Of a DNA stretch of 64,000 nt, positions 47,158 through 57,385 are shown piece by piece (positions within the stretch are counted from its first letter, which is position 1; every line of letters starts with the position of its first letter). Origin of the DNA: Euborellia annulipes (Eukaryota > Arthropoda > Insecta > Dermaptera > Anisolabididae); assembly GCA_023213315.1 (NCBI GenBank), contig JAKCPI010000420.1, positions 62,001-126,000 of the forward strand, read 5' to 3'. The position numbers were made by a program, and so were the translations under genes. Under the pieces are notes generated by a model. The model saw only the letters and a program-made list of their open reading frames with translations, searched no databases and had not been told where the DNA came from.

Positions 47158-47400
47158 TTATAAATAGGGTGATAGTGTGTTAGTTGGTGTATCAAAGTTC
47201 TCACTAGCATGTTGGCTTGAACGAAGCCATTCGAAACGCGACGCGTTTATTCGAACATAAGATAAATGAGAAAAATCCGACAGAAAATCAAGTGAAGGAA
47301 TGAATGTGTCACTAGTCGGTGGTCGCACTGAGACTGACGAATAGCATTGGCCAGCAGAGGATTTCTCCCGAGCGCCTCCCACTCCGTCAGATTGCCAACC
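47158..47400. promoter_or_regulatory. Candidate CpG-containing 5' region
   Basis: A compact unique patch richer in GC and CpG (GAAACGCGACGCG) than its surroundings. On the plus strand TTTATAAATAGGG (47157-47169) is a good TATA box. On the minus strand there is an initiator-like TCTCAGTGCGACC and a donor-like GCTA/GTGAGA (GT at 47204-47203). It lies between furin (minus) and heme oxygenase (plus), so it could hold the non-coding 5' exon of either. This is inference only. Confidence 0.3.
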
Positions 47401-48477
47401 AAATAGACATATCTCTAAAAAATTTCTCTAGATCATTTCATTAAATAAGGACAGGAAATTATCTCTCTTTATCTTTCAAATACTATATAATTGTTAAGTT
47501 ACAATTTATTTAAAACTAAAGCTAATAATTGAATTTTTTTTTTTTTTTAATCGAAACGTCATGTTGGCATTGCTACAGTGATGCCTTCTGGCGGAGTTAT
47601 ATTCAATTATTAAACAGCTGATAGTTAAAGTAAATGTCACATCAAATGTTCAATTGAATTAATATTTGAACGTATTTAATTAACCAAAACAAGGTATGCT
47701 TTTTTATTATTATCATGTATAAATAATATTTACCATACTATTAATCTACTATTAATTGGTATTAACATTGTTTGTTATTTAAAAATTCCTCTCACTCATT
47801 TTGTTATTTTAATAAATAATATTATTAAATGAATTAATTTTAAACTGTGTGAGAATTTTTTTTTAAAGTAGTCAACACAGTTGGATGGAATTTTATTTTG
47901 ACATTTATATATATTTGAGAATGTTATGGTATTTGAATAATTGATTTTATTAATTGTTTTTATCCTCAGTCGTTCTTTAAAAAATTGATCAAAAACTCTG
48001 ACTCGGGGACAGATCTAGACAAGAATTTTGAGAACACACTTGATCCCTCCCCTTTTTTTTGACCTGAGTCTCCTCAGGTAACCCTTAATTCGAAATCTCT
48101 TTATTATTAATCAATACATCTTTTTTTGACACTTCCTCATAGTCTTCTACCTCCCACCATCGATTTCAACATCTTTTTTCTCACATATTCAGCATATATA
48201 TTAAAAAAAAAACTGTAGAATGAACTTTCCTCTAACTCTTTTGACTCCATCACTACTTGGACCATTTCCCGGATCCTCACCCTTATCCAACCCTTTTTTT
48301 TAATTGCCTCTTAGCCAGATCCAATTTATTTTTTTGTGTTTTTCTTAGAGGCCAAGAATCTTCTCATTCATCATTGATGGTCCACCGTCTTAAGTTTTTT
48401 TTTTGTTTTCTTCAAAATCTAACCGAAAAATTGATAGTGGTGCTGATATATTTTCTCAGAGACAAAATATGCCGAAT
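47401..48477. other. Spacer upstream of heme oxygenase
   Basis: Poly(T) at 47535-47549, one CGAAACGT at 47552-47559, and a donor-like ACAAG/GTATGC near 47691. T-rich low complexity 48040-48420. No gene supported. Confidence 0.4.
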
Positions 48478-48550
48478 CACAAAAATCTGGTGTGACAGCG
48501 CATCACATTAATTTCTCTTACTTTAGTATGCACACCATATGTTTTTTTAA
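48478..48550 (+). repeat. Degraded hairpin b of family A
   Basis: AAAATCTGGTGTGACAGCGC, TTTCTCTTACTTTAG and CACACCATATGTTTTTT. Confidence 0.65.
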
Positions 48551-48668
48551 TTAGATTTCTTCGCACTTCACTACTTTTATAAATAACAACGTTGTGACAT
48601 TTAAATTTAATTAAAAATAGTCATTTTATATTTAGATCTTTTAAACTATTGGTAAATGCGTGACATTT

Positions 48669-48776
48669 TTTATTCTTATTTTTCTAGGACAAAAAGTGAT
48701 TCATTTGGAGATCAACTCTTGGGATTGTTGAATTTTACACTTGACTTGAAGTGAACCAATATAAAAAGAATTAAAA
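48669..48776 (+). other. Heme oxygenase 5' UTR with probable splice acceptor
   Basis: TTATTCTTATTTTTCTAG ends at 48688, a convincing pyrimidine-rich acceptor. If used, 88 bases of 5' UTR precede the ATG at 48777 and a non-coding first exon lies upstream. There is no other ATG between 48689 and 48777. Confidence 0.45.
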
Positions 48777-50406
48777 ATGTCTGAAGAACCTTTTAGTAAG
48801 CAAATGAGGAAGGCGACGAGGAATGTCCATGCAATCAGCGATGCTTTAGTAAATGGAAAATTACTTTTCGGTAATAAATTCACCATATTAATTTTAATAT
48901 ATTTAAGGATCTATCATAGCACAAAAATTATATTGATAATTTATATTATTATTTTATAAATAGAATAAAAAATTAATTAGATTTTTCATGACAATATTAA
49001 GTCCCACCCATGCTTTTTCTACTTGTGATTATTTCATTGTTTTTTTTTTTTAATGAAAATCTTTATTGAAAATTTTCTAGACTTGAACTATGCAAGTTTC
49101 CATTATAAAATATATAATATTTCTTTAAAAACAATGAAATAATCACATGTAGAAAACGCATGGGTGGGACTTAATATTGTCCCTCACTGTACAGTAAGGG
49201 TAAATTTTAAGTCCCACCCATGCTACTCTACTTGTTATTATTTCATTGTTTTTATAAAAGAAAATGAAAATCTTTATTGGAAATTTCCTAGATTTGAACT
49301 ATGAAAGTTTCCATTATAAAATTTTCTTTGAAAACAATGAAATAATCACATGTAGAAAACGCATGGGTGGGACTTAATATTGACCCTCACTGTACATGCT
49401 GGGCTCTGCCTTTTGTCTATGCTAGTATAGAAGTCCGCGTTTTAGCAAGCAGTGTATGTGGTTCTAATCGCTAACTTGTTTTTGACCTGAGGTTATTTTC
49501 TTAGAGTCCCTTAACCCAAGACTCTGATCAGGAACCAGCAGTTTTTACCCCTGTTTTACGAAATGTCTAAATCCGCTCCTGTCTCCTAGCCGTAATACAA
49601 TATATAAAGAGAGAAAGTAATGGTCTTTTAGGTATAAATGTATGAACATTTAAATTTTTTTTTTTTTTTTTGCTATGATATGACTAAACTTGATATAACT
49701 AAATTTTTGTGCCTAGAAAACAAACTGATTGAAAACTCTTTATTTTACAGCATTATCCGATACTCAAGTCTGGGCTGAAGGTCTCCAGGTGTTTTATGAA
49801 ATTTTTAAATTTTTAGAGACAACAGCTGAAAAAATGCCAGAATCCAAAGTGGCCCAAATTTATGTGCCAGAAATGAAACGAAGACAGGAATTTGAACGAG
49901 ATCTTGTTTATTATTTAGGACCAAATTGGAAAAAAAATTATAAAATTCGACAATCTGTTATGGATTATCTAAATCACTTGGAAGAACTTCAACGTAATAA
50001 TCCAGATTTATTGATTGTTTACACTTATCACCTGTATTTAGGGCTTCTTTCAGGCGGGCAAATTTTGGGAAAGAAAATGAAATTAATGAATAAATTAAAT
50101 TTTAAGACAAAAAACTTCTCTGAGGGATATTCCGTTACTTCATTTGAAGATATGGATATAAAAGCCATAAAAAATGGAATAATTTCCCGTTTAAATAACA
50201 TGGCAAGCGAATGGAATGAACAAAAAAAGTTGGCTATGCTAGAGGAGAGCAAGAAAGTATTTTTATTAAACAACGCCATTATTAGAAGTGTAAAAGGAAC
50301 CACCAAAGCGATCACATTCCGGTTTTTTACTTTTTTTTTCGTGGGAGTTTTTATAATGTTAGCATTTTTATTTTTTAAGAATATTTTATTGGACATGATT
50401 AGCTAA
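48777..50406 (+). CDS. Heme oxygenase (two coding exons)
   Basis: Opens the heme ring to biliverdin, CO and iron on the ER membrane, using electrons from cytochrome P450 reductase. Coding exons 48777-48870 and 49751-50406 join in phase 1 (CTTTTCG/GTAATA; TTTTACAG/CATTATCC) to give 249 residues. ATRNVH at residues 13-18 holds His18, equivalent to the proximal heme ligand His25 of human HO-1. YVPEMKRRQEFERDL (69-83) and YYLGPNW (85-91) match the family core. The distal helix YHLYLGLLSGGQIL (124-137) has the flexible glycines 129, 133 and 134. The position of human Asp140 is Leu130 here. A C-terminal hydrophobic segment (about 221-242) is the usual tail anchor. Length is normal for an animal heme oxygenase. 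The 880-bp intron holds two Tc1-like MITEs. Identification is very secure; regulation is not visible. Confidence 0.95.
48990..49189. mobile_element. Tc1-like palindromic MITE, first of a tandem pair
   Basis: AATATTAAGTCCCACCCATG to GTGGGACTTAATATTGTCCC ending CACTG. The outermost left bases (CAGTGAGGGT) are missing. Lies in the heme oxygenase intron. Confidence 0.82.
49192..49392. mobile_element. Tc1-like palindromic MITE, second of a tandem pair
   Basis: CAGTAAGGGTAAATTTTAAG to CTTAATATTGACCCTCACTG, with TA at 49190-49191 and 49393-49394. It abuts the first copy and shares one TA with it, so it was probably inserted into the TA at the edge of the first. Confidence 0.85.
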
Positions 50407-50722
50407 AATTTTACTTAAATATTCATAAAATTGCTATAAATCTATATGTTCATCAAATAAGACGATGTTTTTGTCTAAATATATAAATGTTAATAACTAG
50501 TCAAAAAAAATAAATTTATTTTTCATTAATTAATAGGTTAAAATTAATTTTTTTTTTTTTTAAAGTTCTTATAATATTTCCAATATTAATCCTCTCATTT
50601 GAAATTAATTTATTTCTGAATTGAAGCTTTCATGGTTGTTATCATTATCAAATATACAAAATTTTCGAGAATAGTTTTTGTTTGTGTTTATTAAAGCTTT
50701 TGTGGTTTGTATTATTATTATT
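50407..50722. other. Heme oxygenase 3' UTR and spacer
   Basis: AATAAA at 50509-50514 is the best polyadenylation signal, about 105 bases after the stop. The rest is AT-rich with poly(T) at about 50549-50561. Confidence 0.5.
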
Positions 50723-51006
50723 ATTATGGGAGTTTTTAATTATAGATGATTGTGTCTAACTTCATGGAAATGAGTGTAGATGGCGCTGAAGTTTGTGTCT
50801 AACTTCATAGAAATGACTGTAGATGGCGTTGATGTCGTATATAAAATGCACGTAATGGTTCCTTAGAGGTTACTTCACTTTAGTCGGAGCAAGTGTACAG
50901 TACTTGAAAACGACTGCAGAATAAGCAGTCGAAACGTTGTAGAGTATTTATATTTTTAATAAATAATTAATACAAAATGTAGTCTATAATTAAAAACTCC
51001 CATAAT
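50723..51006. repeat. Foldback repeat I with CGAAACGT
   Basis: 24-bp inverted ends ATTATGGGAGTTTTTAATTA and TAATTAAAAACTCCCATAAT. Inside: two tandem copies of GTGTCTAACTTCATGGAAAT-like sequence, then GACTGC-loop-GCAGTC directly before GAAACGTTG (octamer 50930-50937). Relatives at 58596-58949 and 63428 onward. Confidence 0.8.
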
Positions 51007-51090
51007 AGTTTAATTGGGCTTATCGCATTTCCTGAACTCGAACCAGGACTTGCCGCTTTCGCAGCGGACGGACTATCATTATTCTAGTAA
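51007..51090 (-). repeat. tRNA-derived repeat
   Basis: Minus strand B box GGTTCGAGTTC and a CCGC/GCGG stem (GTCCGCTGCGAAAGCGGC). Same 3' half as the repeats at 25978 and 26600. A further part in opposite orientation (CTTTCGCGGCGGAC-like) is at 51165-51190. Confidence 0.55.
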
Positions 51091-51439
51091 GGCGGATATT
51101 CTTGTGTTAGTAAAATTTTAATTTTTGCGAACTCGATTAGACTAGCAACCCAGGACAAAGGTAGTCTGTCCGCCGCGAAAGCAAGAAATTCAGGGACCGT
51201 GAAACTTTCAAACAATTTTTGCTATCTGGGATCTATTTTGATCTCAATAAAAATGGTACTTCACAATCTTATAGATAGCTTCAGTTTAGATTAGTGAAGA
51301 GTGTACCGTGAATATTTCGCGCCAGTGGTTTTTTTTACCATGAGGCGGTAACACCTGAAGACTCTCCGTAATATTATTAATGTAGTCTTATTGTTAAAAT
51401 TTTTTTTACTTTTTCCATTGCTTTATGTTAAACTGTAAA

Positions 51440-51560
51440 TGGACAATTTATATATATGTATACATGTTTAGCCCTGAAGATGGCCTCTACCGAGACCGAA
51501 ACGTGGCCCAATAAAATATTTAAAGAAAAAATTTGGCAGTCTCTGATCCATCAACCCTTC
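51440..51560 (+). repeat. CTGAAGA...CGAAACGT motif
   Basis: CCCTGAAGATGGCC, loop, GAGACCGAAACGTGGCCC (CTGAAGA 51474-51480; octamer 51497-51504), followed by an AATAAAATATTT tail. Same arrangement as 42596-42627 and, on the minus strand, 59070-59103. Confidence 0.55.
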
Positions 51561-51837
51561 GTTGATACAACTTCAATACTAGCTCTTAGATTTTCAAATT
51601 TTTAGACAAAGCTACTTCTTTCCAAAAATAGATTCTATCGAAAGTCCTATACATATTCTCTATATATATTAATATAAAGAGAGAACTCACTAATCATCGC
51701 ACAGCCTAAACTGTAAGGCCTAGAAAGCTGTAATTTGGCATGTAGATTACATTTGTGCCCTAGGCGTCATTTAAGAAGCGATTTTTCGAAATTCCAATTT
51801 TAAGGGCCCTAAATGGGTAAAACTTTGACCTTACATT

Positions 51838-52656
51838 AATTTCTAAACCAGAAGAGATATCAATTTGCTTTTTTCAGTAAAACCTTCGTTAGATAAAAAT
51901 CTAAAATCATTGTTTCAGGGTTTTTTTGAAATTCGGCCTTATTTGTTGAGAGTCCGAGGATCCTTTTTACAATAATTCTCCTTTTGTATAGGATGGATTG
52001 ATGTGAAAAAAATTTAGCGCCGAAAAACAATGGCAAAATTAATTATTTCTAATCATCACCTTTTTAATATTATAAACGCATAATAAAAAAACAAATATAT
52101 CTATATATTTCATATATAGAGTAAGAGAAAATAAAAATATATCTTTCAATATGAAAGACAAAACATTGATTTGTGCTGCACTCTCGTGGAAATGTTTAGA
52201 ATTATAACTATAATTTTGAAAGTCTTCGCAAGAGTGCAGCACATATCAGGTAATTATTTCTAAACCAGAAGAGATATCAATTTGCTTTTTTCGGTAAAAC
52301 CTTCTTTAGATAAAAATTTCAGGGTTTTTTTGAAATTCGGCATTATTTGTTGAGAGTCCGAGGATCCTTTTTACAATAATTCTCCTTTTGTATAGGATGG
52401 ATTGATGTGAAAAAAATTTAGCGCCGAAAAACAATAGCAAAATTAATTATTTCTAATCATCACCTTTTTAATATTATAAACGCATAATAAAAAAACAAAT
52501 ATATCTATATATTTCATATATAGAGTAAGAGAAAATAAAAATATACCTCTTTCAATATGAAAGACAAAACATTGATTTGTGCTGCACTCTCGTGGAAATG
52601 TTTAGAATTATAACTATAATTTTGAAAGTCTTCGCAAGAGTGCAGCACATATCAGG
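51838..52656 (+). repeat. Tandem duplication of about 410 bp
   Basis: 51838-52250 is followed by a near-identical copy at 52251-52656; both end in GAGTGCAGCACATATCAGG. Each copy has a TGTGCTGCACTCTCGTGG / GCAAGAGTGCAGCACAT inverted pair and a degraded hairpin a of family A (GAGTAAGAGAAAATAAAAA). A partial third copy (AGGATGGGTTGATGTG) is at about 52800-52865. Confidence 0.88.
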
Positions 52657-53239
52657 TATTCATTCTATTATGAAGATTTTCACATACAAATAATAATATA
52701 TCCACAATACCAATGATAATAATTAACGAATGCTACCAGGAGATTAAAAACAAAGAAGAGTGTTATTAACTTTTGGCGCTATAAAGCAAATCTACTATTG
52801 TATAGGATGGGTTGATGTGAAAAAAAAATTTAGCGCCGAAAAATAATAGCAAAAAATTAATTATTTCTATACACAATTCAACGAGAGAATTAATAGAGTA
52901 AGAGAGAGAAGGAGAATAATCAAACAAAATATATTATAAATACCATTAAAAATAATCCTTTGGTGACCCCGCAGTGTGAGACCAAGACGAAGAGAAGAAA
53001 GATGACGAAAAATAATTTTCCATAATCCAAAAGCACTAATTAAAACACTGATAAGCACTGATATTCACAAAATAAAAAAAACTTTTGTAATAAAACACGC
53101 GAGTGATTAGTAAACGGCTGGCGAGGGCGAAGCCAACTAACTGATGCTTGCAGGACGCCTGGCCTCCCGCCTCAAAGAGGCGCGAAGTCAAAGAGTATAG
53201 GAGGGGGTAAGGCGCTTGGAATGGTGGGATTTCTTAGAA
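52657..53239. other. Mixed spacer
   Basis: No gene. 53105-53175 is GC-rich (GGCTGGCGAGGGCGAAGCC) and resembles the 3' end of the Helitron-like elements. Confidence 0.45.
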
Positions 53240-53345
53240 ATATGGTGTGATTTAACGCACAACACACAACTTTGCATTACCTTCGGTAAAAGAAAAAGAA
53301 AGTTGTGTAAATTTTTTGTGTCGAGATATATTTAGTTTAGCAGTC
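53240..53345 (-). repeat. Hairpin b of family A
   Basis: ATGGTGTGATTTAACGCACA, CACAACTTTGCATTACCTTC, GGTAAAAGAAAAAGAAAGTT, then GTGTCGAGATATATTTAG. Confidence 0.7.
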
Positions 53346-53636
53346 GAAATGACTTTAAAAAAATAGTCTTGGAATATTAGTGAAAATTATAAAATATAAG
53401 TTACATAGGATTTTTCCATCAGTTAATCAGTTATAATTTTCATGGTTAAAATTTCAAATAAAAAAAAAATCATTTTCTTGAAATTTTTTGTACATTTTTT
53501 TGAATAAATCCACTATGCAAAGATCTCATATTTTATTTTTTTAATTTATATTCTACTAATAATTATTTTAATATTTTATTATTTTGTGGAATATAAAAAT
53601 AGATTTATTTTCTTTAGTTGCTTCTAGGAAACAATT

Positions 53637-54110
53637 GATGACGTCATTCTCCAAACCCGTCTAGACTGTTAGAAAACCGGTTTGTGAGAAAGTTAAAGAG
53701 AGCCCATCAGAGTAGTCAAGATAATCATAGATATTCAAATTGCAATATTAAATAGTTTTTTTTTTTATATTCTTTCAAATTATGGATTATATATTTTTGA
53801 TTTGAAAATTTATTTTATTTAATTTTTTTTTTTTTTTAATACATACTTATATCTTTTAATTAGAATAAAAAATAATTATTGACGAATAATATTGGCGGGA
53901 TGCTTGCCTGTTTAAGCTAACAACAAAAAAGGCTTTGACCAATCAGAAGCCGAGAAAATTGTTACGTCACTCAACAAGCGGTATTTGATCCTGTTCACAT
54001 GTCGTTTATTAGTTGTATTTGAGATAGTATAGTGTTAACATCGTATTAGTGATTGTGTGCATCTAGAAATCACCCCTTCATTTCATCGCTAATTATTTAA
54101 AAGTGAGTAA
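53637..54110 (+). promoter_or_regulatory. Candidate promoter and non-coding first exon
   Basis: A palindromic CRE (TGACGTCA, about 53638-53645), then GACCAATCAGAAG (inverted CCAAT-type box near 53937) and TTACGTCA (near 53963), followed by about 120 bases of unique, less AT-rich sequence and a donor-like AAAA/GTGAGT near 54102. This would suit the 5' end of a plus-strand gene, but no downstream plus-strand exon was found before 64000. Confidence 0.3.
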
Positions 54111-54162
54111 AATTAATATTATTTTTTTATCTGGACCATCTATATATATATAAATCTGGTGT

Positions 54163-54690
54163 GAATGGTCAAAAGGCGCAAGAGTCCATGTAGCAAAAAT
54201 AAATTTAATAAGCCGTACGCTGGCGCCATCATGGCGTTGATTCGGATGAACTAATTAATTCTATGATGAACTTATAAATAAATTCCATTTATAATTTTAT
54301 AATAAACTAGTAGCACAGCACAACTTTCTCTTACCTTCGGTAATCGAATGTTGTGCTCTGTGCTTGCAGATTTTTTTGTGTCGTGAATTCAAGATGTAAA
54401 ATTTATTCGTATGGAAAAATATTTATATTTTGTTAGCATGGCAACCATTTCTCTTATCTTTCCTATGAAGTACACGAGTAAAGTGGTCTTCATGAGTTTT
54501 CAATCCCAAAATGACCGAAGGCGGCCTTTGCTACTAGTTTATTATAAAAATACAAAGATATTATAAATTTAATTTAGAATTAACAGTTCATCATAGAATT
54601 GATTCATACGAATCAACGCCATGATGGCGCCACCGTATGGTTGTTTATTAAATTTACTTTTGCTACATGGACTCGTGTGCGTTTTGGAGT
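54163..54690. repeat. Inverted-arm element enclosing a family A copy
   Basis: Arms of about 145 bp: CCATGTAGCAAAAATAAATT and GCGCCATCATGGCGTTGATT at the left, complements at about 54600-54680. Between them, hairpin b (CACAACTTTCTCTTACCTTC) and the TTAGCATGGCAACC body of family A. Same architecture as 28110-28885. Confidence 0.82.
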
Positions 54691-54782
54691 TCTCAAAACG
54701 GGGCTAAATATTTAAGAATCTATTTAAGTTTACACAAAAGAAGACTTAATGGACTTATATTTTTCATAATAAATGTATATGC

Positions 54783-55028
54783 CAGGGGCGTATATAGACA
54801 TTTTTTTCGGGGGGTGGGGGGGACCTGAACTCAAAAATTTTTCTGCGGAAAATTTTTTTTTAAGAAACTAAATTTTTTTTCACACGAAATTTTTTCTTTT
54901 TCGGAATCAAAGTTTTCCACCCTGCGGAAAAATTTGTTCTGCTGATGTCTGTATATCCCTATATATGTATATGTGTTTGGGAAATTTCGGGGGGGGGGGG
55001 GGGCTCGGCCCCCTTATATACGCCCCTG
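54783..55028. mobile_element. hAT-like MITE
   Basis: A 246-bp element with ends CAGGGGCGTATATAGAC and TATATACGCCCCTG and an exact 8-bp duplication GTATATGC at 54775-54782 and 55029-55036. Interior shares CTGCGGAAAA/TTTTTTCGGAA words with 55496 and 61076. Confidence 0.93.
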
Positions 55029-55082
55029 GTATATGCTAACACTATGTTTAGGGGATTTTGAAAAATTTTTAACTAACTTTTT

Positions 55083-55215
55083 TACTTTCTCTTACCTATG
55101 GCTATGTTAATATATAGAGAGAGAAAGTTTTGGATTCATGTCAAAAAATCGATGTCGAGATTTTGACGAATATACACAAGAGAAAGTTGTGTGCTGTGCC
55201 ATACCAGATTTTTTG
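55083..55215 (-). repeat. Family A remnant
   Basis: Hairpin a (ACTTTCTCTTACCTATGGCT to AGAGAGAAAGTTTTGGATTC), a short body and a hairpin-b half (GAAAGTTGTGTGCTGTGCCA). Confidence 0.75.
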
Positions 55216-55495
55216 TTTAAATAAACACATTAAGCTATTTATAACTGTTTCAAAAATTGTTGACATGAAGGTCACAATAGCCTTTTACAAACTAGAAAAA
55301 AACTTTTAGGGTGGGGAGGCCCGTATTATTAAGAGGCCCCGGGTAATTTTGATAAACTTCATCCTTTTATATTTTAATCTTACCATTCGCTTTTGTCCCT
55401 AAAAAAGGGGGAACAATAGCGAACAAAATAAATAAATCATCATAACAATATTTTAATAGAAGCCTCTACAAAGTGCAACTTTCCCTACTACTTTG

Positions 55496-56024
55496 TAGGG
55501 CTGGACGGTAATGGATTTTCATTACCGACCTCGATAATGAAAAAAAAACCGGTTTTTCTCGAAAGTCGGTAAAAATTTTTTACCACCCGCGGAACCAAAG
55601 TTTGCCGCCGCGGAACATTTTTTTTCGCGGAACCAAAATTTTTTCCCACCCGGAAAAAAATTTTACCTTTTTTTAAGAGACGCCAATTTTTTTGCCGCAC
55701 GCGGAACAGAAATTTGCCGCCGCGGAACCAAAGTTTGCCGCCGCGGAACATTTTTTTTCGCGGAACCGAAATTTTTTCCCACCCGGAAAAATATTTTACC
55801 TTTTTTTTTTAGAGACGCCAATTTTTTGCCACCCGCGGAACCAAAATTTGCCGCTGCGGAACATTTTTTTTCGCGAAACCAAAATTTTTTACAGTCCGGA
55901 AAAATCGGTTTTACCGACTTTCGAGAAAAAACCGGTTTTTACCGAATTAGAGGTTCGTTACCGCGTTTTCGGTAAAAAATTTTTACCGGTTTTTACCGGT
56001 AAACCGGTTTACCGTCCAGCCCTA
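55496..56024. mobile_element. hAT-like element with internal tandem array
   Basis: Ends TAGGGCTGGACGGTAA and TTACCGTCCAGCCCTA, exact 8-bp duplication CTACTTTG at 55488-55495 and 56025-56032. Further in, ACCGGTTTTTCTCGAAAGTC is inverted at the right. The centre is about three units of 125 bp (CCGCGGAACATTTTTTTTCG, AGAGACGCCAATTTTTTTGC). The long open frames here follow from the array and are not genes. Confidence 0.93.
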
Positions 56025-56327
56025 CTACTTTGTGATAATATTTTTTCAAAGACTTCTTAGGGGGGGCCAAAAAATATATTTTAAGGTAATTAATTGTTTT
56101 TAATAATTCTTCCTTCAAAAGAAGGTGTCCATTATTTTATAGACCAATATACGTATATTAAATTCAATGATATTAAAAGCAAAGAGATTAAAGAAGATTG
56201 AATAAATATTTAATATATTTTAAACAGCTTCCTAAAGAGTTACAAAGTCCCCTATTATTCCTTAATACATCAAATTCCACTCGATTGTAAATATTTCACA
56301 TTCAAATATTTTATCTATTTGTTTTTC

Positions 56328-57385
56328 TTTTACTTTCTCTTACCCTATATATGAAATATATAGAGAGAGAAAGTATTGCGATCATGTCAAAAATTCGATG
56401 TCGAGATTTTGATGGATATACATGTTTTGAGGTCCCCTGAGTCCAAAAAAGTGGGTCCCGCAAATTGGTCTGTGTGTGTGTATGTGTGTATGTGTGTATG
56501 TATGTGTGTCTGTGTGTCTGTATGTGTGGAACCATTTTTTTAGCATGAAGGAATTGAGCTACCGGATTGAAATTTTATATTTAACTTAGGTACCTTTGAA
56601 GAATCTCAAAATAAGCTTTTGAACAAAATCGGCCAAAAAGTACTAGTACTTTACTGATGTACTTTTTCAGTTTTTTTCGATTTTCTCAAAATTCCCTCCA
56701 AGGATTTTTTTTAAAATTCATAAATGAACTATTTTTTAGATGCTCTTTAAAATGTATATTCTCATTTTGCCGTTGAAATCTTCTGAAGACCACTTTACTC
56801 TTGTTCTTCATAGGAAAGATAGAAATGGTTGCCATGGTAACGGAATTTAAATCTTTTTCTTTTTATTAGATTAAAAATCAATTATTATTTAAATTCCCAT
56901 TTTTTTTTTAAATTTATTTGTGTCTTTAATTGTTTCAAAGAAAACATATATGTCTCTCTCTCACTTGCAAACATTATCGCCTGTCTCTACTCTTTTTAAA
57001 TTCCCTTTCCACCTTATCTTCGCATAGGCCTAATGTTAATTTCCTATAGGGATTTGTATGTTAATTTCGATTCAAAAGGGGTCCCCTTTAGAACTTTTTA
57101 GGCATTTAAAATTTTTTTTTCCAATTCTTATGAAATTTTGTATTTATTTACGATTCTATATTGTGTATAAAATGTCCAAATATGAGATTAAAATTTTGAA
57201 AAATAACCATAGTTTATTTGAAGCAGTCAACATTTAAAATGCAAGTTTGAAACTAAGATGCTATCGGAAACTAAATATATCTCGACACAAAAAATCTGGT
57301 GTGACCAGCACAGTGCGCAACTTTCTCTTACCGAAGGGTAAGAGAAAGTTGTGTGCTGTGCGCCAGTCACACCAGATTTTTTAAT
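56328..57385 (-). repeat. Family A, long full-length copy
   Basis: The best-preserved member, with hairpin a (56329-56375: ACTTTCTCTTACC to AGAGAGAAAGTAT), GAGGTCCCCTGAGTCCAAAA, a GT-rich stretch (56464-56528), GTACTAGTACTTTACTGATG, GATGCTCTTTAAAATG, GGTTGCCATGGTAACGG, an extra 57000-57240 block, and hairpin b (57296-57382: AATCTGGTGTGAC to GTCACACCAGATT, with ACTTTCTCTTACC in its stem). Confidence 0.88.

Noticed and set aside
50028..50396. 122-codon minus-strand open frame
   Set aside because: Antisense of heme oxygenase exon 2.
55488..55751. 87-codon minus-strand open frame
   Set aside because: Same array read from the other strand.
55692..56060. 122-codon plus-strand open frame
   Set aside because: Lies across the tandem array of a hAT element; the repeated PPRGTK-like words come from the array, not from a gene.
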